DNA of 22,306 bases from a virus, in the IMG/VR virus record IMGVR_UViG_3300035698_034663, positions 1 to 22,306 of that record. The stretch is one strand, 5' to 3'. A program made the translations under genes and the position numbers. Positions 20,123 to 22,306 of the stretch are shown here, in pieces (within the stretch, counting starts at the first letter, position 1; every line of letters begins with the position of its first letter). The notes below the pieces were generated by a model. It searched no databases. It was not told where the DNA came from and saw only the letters and a list, made by a program, of their open reading frames with translations.

Positions 20123-20935
20123 CTACTCCTTAAATGTTGAAGTGAAAGTTTCCCACGCAGTATCATTTGTTATTGAATTAAAGCTCATTAATTCAAACTG
20201 CTCTTTTACCCAATCCATATCAGGCTCGTGTGATAGATTTATAACTCCACTTAATGGAACATCGGCAAATCTAATCAAGCGCTTGTTTCTTTCAACTACA
20301 TCTCGCCTCTCTGGCTTTTCATCAAGCCATTTGTTCACTTCATCATCTGAACCTGACAATACTTTTATAGCAGTCTTTGGGCCAACTCTATGTATGCCTT
20401 TAATATTATCAGAGCTATCTCCAACCATAGACTTCCATAAAACATAATTGTAATCAGGATTAGGAACATAAGATTTCTTTATTGGATTATAAATCTTAAC
20501 GCCGTCGTTTTGATCATAAAGTTGAATAAAGTCAGTGTCAGCAGTGGCAACAATACACTCTTCATCTTTATAAATTGATGTTACTAACTTGCCAATTAAA
20601 TCATCGCCCTCATAATCGGGATGCTTAATTACATCGACTGGCATTTTTGATAGAATTTTGATAATTAAATCTTTTTGCTTTGTGAATTCTTCGTACTCCG
20701 CAACCTTAATAAGGTTCGTCGGATCTTTAATCCGATTACCTTTGTACTCTGGGTAGATATCATATCTAAACTTAGGATAACCTTCTAGTGCAAAGATAAT
20801 TTTATCAGGATTAATTAATTCCGTCATCGACCTTAAGCTTCTCATAAAGCTATACGTGGTTCCAAATTCTCCAGCCTGAAAACTATACCTTGCTCTATGC
20901 ATAAGATTATATCCGTCTAGAAAAAGAACCTTCAT
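20123..20935 (-). CDS. 5'-3' exonuclease / flap endonuclease (FEN family)
   Basis: FEN nucleases remove 5' flaps and RNA primers during replication. Residues seen (270 total): F-L-D7-G-Y-N at the start, R-Y-D-I-Y-P-E-Y-K-G-N-R (57-68, the arch-base block), Y-E-G-D-D (108-112), T-A-D-T-D-F (131-136) and G-D-S-S-D-N-I-K-G-I (172-181) followed by V-G-P-K-T-A, the helix-3-turn-helix. The metal-binding acidic set is therefore present. Length matches stand-alone phage enzymes such as T5 FEN or T4 RNase H, and lacks the polymerase domain of Pol I. GGAG lies 7 bases upstream of ATG at 20935. Its start is 11 bases from the start of the divergent endolysin gene. Confidence 0.92.
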   Translation of the reverse strand: MKVLFLDGYNLMHRARYSFQAGEFGTTYSFMRSLRSMTELINPDKIIFALEGYPKFRYDIYPEYKGNRIKDPTNLIKVAEYEEFTKQKDLIIKILSKMPVDVIKHPDYEGDDLIGKLVTSIYKDEECIVATADTDFIQLYDQNDGVKIYNPIKKSYVPNPDYNYVLWKSMVGDSSDNIKGIHRVGPKTAIKVLSGSDDEVNKWLDEKPERRDVVERNKRLIRFADVPLSGVINLSHEPDMDWVKEQFELMSFNSITNDTAWETFTSTFKE

Positions 20936-20946
20936 TAAATATCTCC

Positions 20947-21684
20947 ATGTCTATTATTTTAGAAACTTTATATATGATAAAACAATTAAATAAGCTTAAA
21001 AATCAACTTTCTAAAATGGGCTGCTCATCTGATAAGCTTGATAAGCTTGATAATTTAATTGCACAACAAGTGCATGTAGTCAAACCAGGTGATTCTTTCT
21101 ATACAATATCAGGTAGAAATTTGGCTTACCAAAGACTTATAGAACAAGCTAACCCTGATATCGATCCTAGTAAATTACAGCTTGGTCAGAAAATAAAACT
21201 TCCCCCTAAGCCTATTAGTCCAAATAAAAGTATGCAGCCGAGTAGTAAAGCTATTGACTTCATTAAGAAATATGAAAGCAAACCGGGCACAATGAATCCT
21301 TATCTATCTGCTTATGATGATGGATTTGGAAACGTTACAATCGGCTGGGGTCATAACTATGGCCCTGGTAATTTTACTAACTATAAACCTATAACAAAAG
21401 ATAAAGCTGTATCTCTTCTTGCTGAAGATTTAAAAGAAGCTTCTGACTTTATTAAAAGAAATATTGATGCAAAACTTAATCAAGGACAATTCGATGCTTT
21501 GGTAAGTTTAATATTTAATGCTGGTGGCACGCAGTTTTATAAAACTGATCTATATAAAGCTATAAATAATGGAAATTTCTCTGAAGCAAAAAATCTATTC
21601 CCCTCCTCTTTAATTGGTTCTGGCCAAGGTGGGCTTGTTGACCGTAGAAAAAAGGAAGCGGAGTTGTTTAGTCAGCTAGGATAA
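20947..21684 (+). CDS. Endolysin: LysM plus GH24 lysozyme
   Basis: The enzyme cleaves the glycan strands of peptidoglycan for host lysis. An N-terminal Lys/Leu-rich helix (1-40) leads to a LysM wall-binding domain (about 43-86: H-V-V-K-P-G-D-S-F-Y-T-I, then L-Q-L-G-Q-K-I-K-L-P), a Pro/Ser linker, and a T4-type lysozyme domain (about 100-245) with catalytic Glu110 (K-Y-E-S-K-P-G), Asp125 and Thr131 (Y-D-D-G-F-G-N-V-T-I-G-W-G-H). No signal peptide is seen, so a holin elsewhere is expected. It is the only plus-strand gene, set between exonuclease and ligase. No ribosome site precedes ATG at 20947 or the next ATGs, so the exact start is uncertain. LysM at the N-terminus is a modular fusion. Confidence 0.9.
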   Translation: MSIILETLYMIKQLNKLKNQLSKMGCSSDKLDKLDNLIAQQVHVVKPGDSFYTISGRNLAYQRLIEQANPDIDPSKLQLGQKIKLPPKPISPNKSMQPSSKAIDFIKKYESKPGTMNPYLSAYDDGFGNVTIGWGHNYGPGNFTNYKPITKDKAVSLLAEDLKEASDFIKRNIDAKLNQGQFDALVSLIFNAGGTQFYKTDLYKAINNGNFSEAKNLFPSSLIGSGQGGLVDRRKKEAELFSQLG

Positions 21685-21687
21685 ACT

Positions 21688-22306
21688 TTACTTATCTAAA
21701 TCCCAATCCGGCCGCAACTTAATTCCTCTAGGGAATCTTGGTAGACCATCATTAGTTTTTCCGTTATACTGAACGGTTAGCCACTGACCAAAATAACTCT
21801 CCTTGTTATTCCAATAATTACTTCTCAACTCATTGGAACCTGTTGGTCTGACATTAAACTCTTTACCATCCGCTGTAACACATTTAAATACTGCGGTGCC
21901 TGAATCGGAGCCAGTACCTTCCTGCGCTCCGATAATTTGGTATTCATCATCGTCAACAGGCTTAATCTTCTGTAGATCATTAGATCTATGATCATACATA
22001 TACTTACCTTTCAAATTACGAACCATAGCACCTTCGTATGGCCTATCTCCAGTAATCCATGATTCGTAAATATTAAAAGCATCTTGCTCGTTATTTACAA
22101 TAAGAGTTTCTGTAAGCCTTACCCTTGAAGAACCTATTGATTCAACTCTCTCTGCTAGATCTGAATTAATAAATCTATCACTAAAAGATTTTGATGAATC
22201 CGGCACATCATAAATATGGTATTCTAACAAAGAAGTATCAGGGCGATGCTTCTTAATTGCCGAAGAAATCCTTTGAAAGTCTGGCTCGCCTGTGCCACTC
22301 CTCCAC
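21688..22306 (-). CDS. ATP-dependent DNA ligase, C-terminal part, cut by the right edge
   Basis: DNA ligase seals nicks via enzyme-AMP and DNA-adenylate steps. The frame is open to the window edge with S-G-T-G-E-P-D-F-Q-R-I-S-S-A-I-K and L-E-Y-H-I-Y-D-V-P (motif IIIa-like region), then Y-E-G-A-M-V-R (motif IV, E-G-x-x-x-K/R) and D-L-Q-K-I-K-P (motif V, K-x-K). An OB-fold tail follows (F-N-V-R-P-T-G, Q-W-L-T-V-Q-Y, F-P-R-G-I-K-L-R-P). The adenylated lysine (K-x-D-G motif I) must lie beyond 22306. A TTG at 22230 is not the real start. It faces the endolysin gene tail to tail with 3 bases between the stops. Confidence 0.9.
   Translation of the reverse strand, partial: WRSGTGEPDFQRISSAIKKHRPDTSLLEYHIYDVPDSSKSFSDRFINSDLAERVESIGSSRVRLTETLIVNNEQDAFNIYESWITGDRPYEGAMVRNLKGKYMYDHRSNDLQKIKPVDDDEYQIIGAQEGTGSDSGTAVFKCVTADGKEFNVRPTGSNELRSNYWNNKESYFGQWLTVQYNGKTNDGLPRFPRGIKLRPDWDLDK

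Overview
The window looks like an accessory and DNA-metabolism region of a large, AT-rich double-stranded DNA tailed phage. The evidence is short, tightly packed genes with ATGA-type overlaps, almost all on the minus strand; four tRNA genes without encoded CCA; replication and repair enzymes (a FEN-type 5'-3' exonuclease and an ATP-dependent DNA ligase); a LysM-lysozyme endolysin; a nucleotide deaminase; and many small orphan membrane proteins. Two secreted, cysteine-containing proteins and the GH24 lysozyme point to a Gram-negative host. No capsid, tail or terminase gene is visible, so the phage family cannot be named from this window.

Layout, left to right. 1-1554: a C2H2 zinc-finger ORF running off the left edge, a DUF1289-like zinc protein, an unknown protein and a short TilS-like tRNA(Ile)-lysidine synthetase. 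1735-4056: a 773-residue AAA+ ATPase with a long N-terminal region. 4131-5983: small membrane proteins and small unknown proteins, including a paralogous pair, with one strong terminator. About 5988-6217: a non-coding, GC-richer, highly foldable segment proposed as a structured RNA. 6218-7432: tandem secreted paralogues. 7453-8081: tRNA-CAU and tRNA-Tyr flanking a small gene with an internal repeat. 8212-11222: two paralogous large unknown proteins and a third unknown protein. 11215-13233: a frame-broken small gene, an OGFr-domain protein, a cytidine/dCMP deaminase and a metallophosphoesterase. 13457-14263: tiny membrane peptides, tRNA-Gln and tRNA-Leu. 14444-17842: unknown and membrane proteins. 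17883-18345: a decayed gene. 18354-20935: a PPP-type phosphatase, a Lys-tailed protein and the exonuclease. 20947-21684: the endolysin, the only plus-strand gene. 21688-22306: the C-terminal part of DNA ligase, cut by the right edge.

How parts fit together. A TilS-like enzyme and a tRNA with anticodon CAU in the same window suggest a phage-made AUA-decoding tRNA system, which would suit an AT-rich genome. Four copies of one 40-nt motif lie upstream of minus-strand units (TilS gene, 4395 gene, tRNA-Leu unit, 16089 gene) and probably form a phage promoter class. FEN exonuclease and ligase together fit RNA-primer removal and nick sealing. Several short genes carry single frame breaks, often at homopolymers or short repeats, while all long genes are intact. 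This is either decay of accessory genes or residual sequence error, and only read data can decide.
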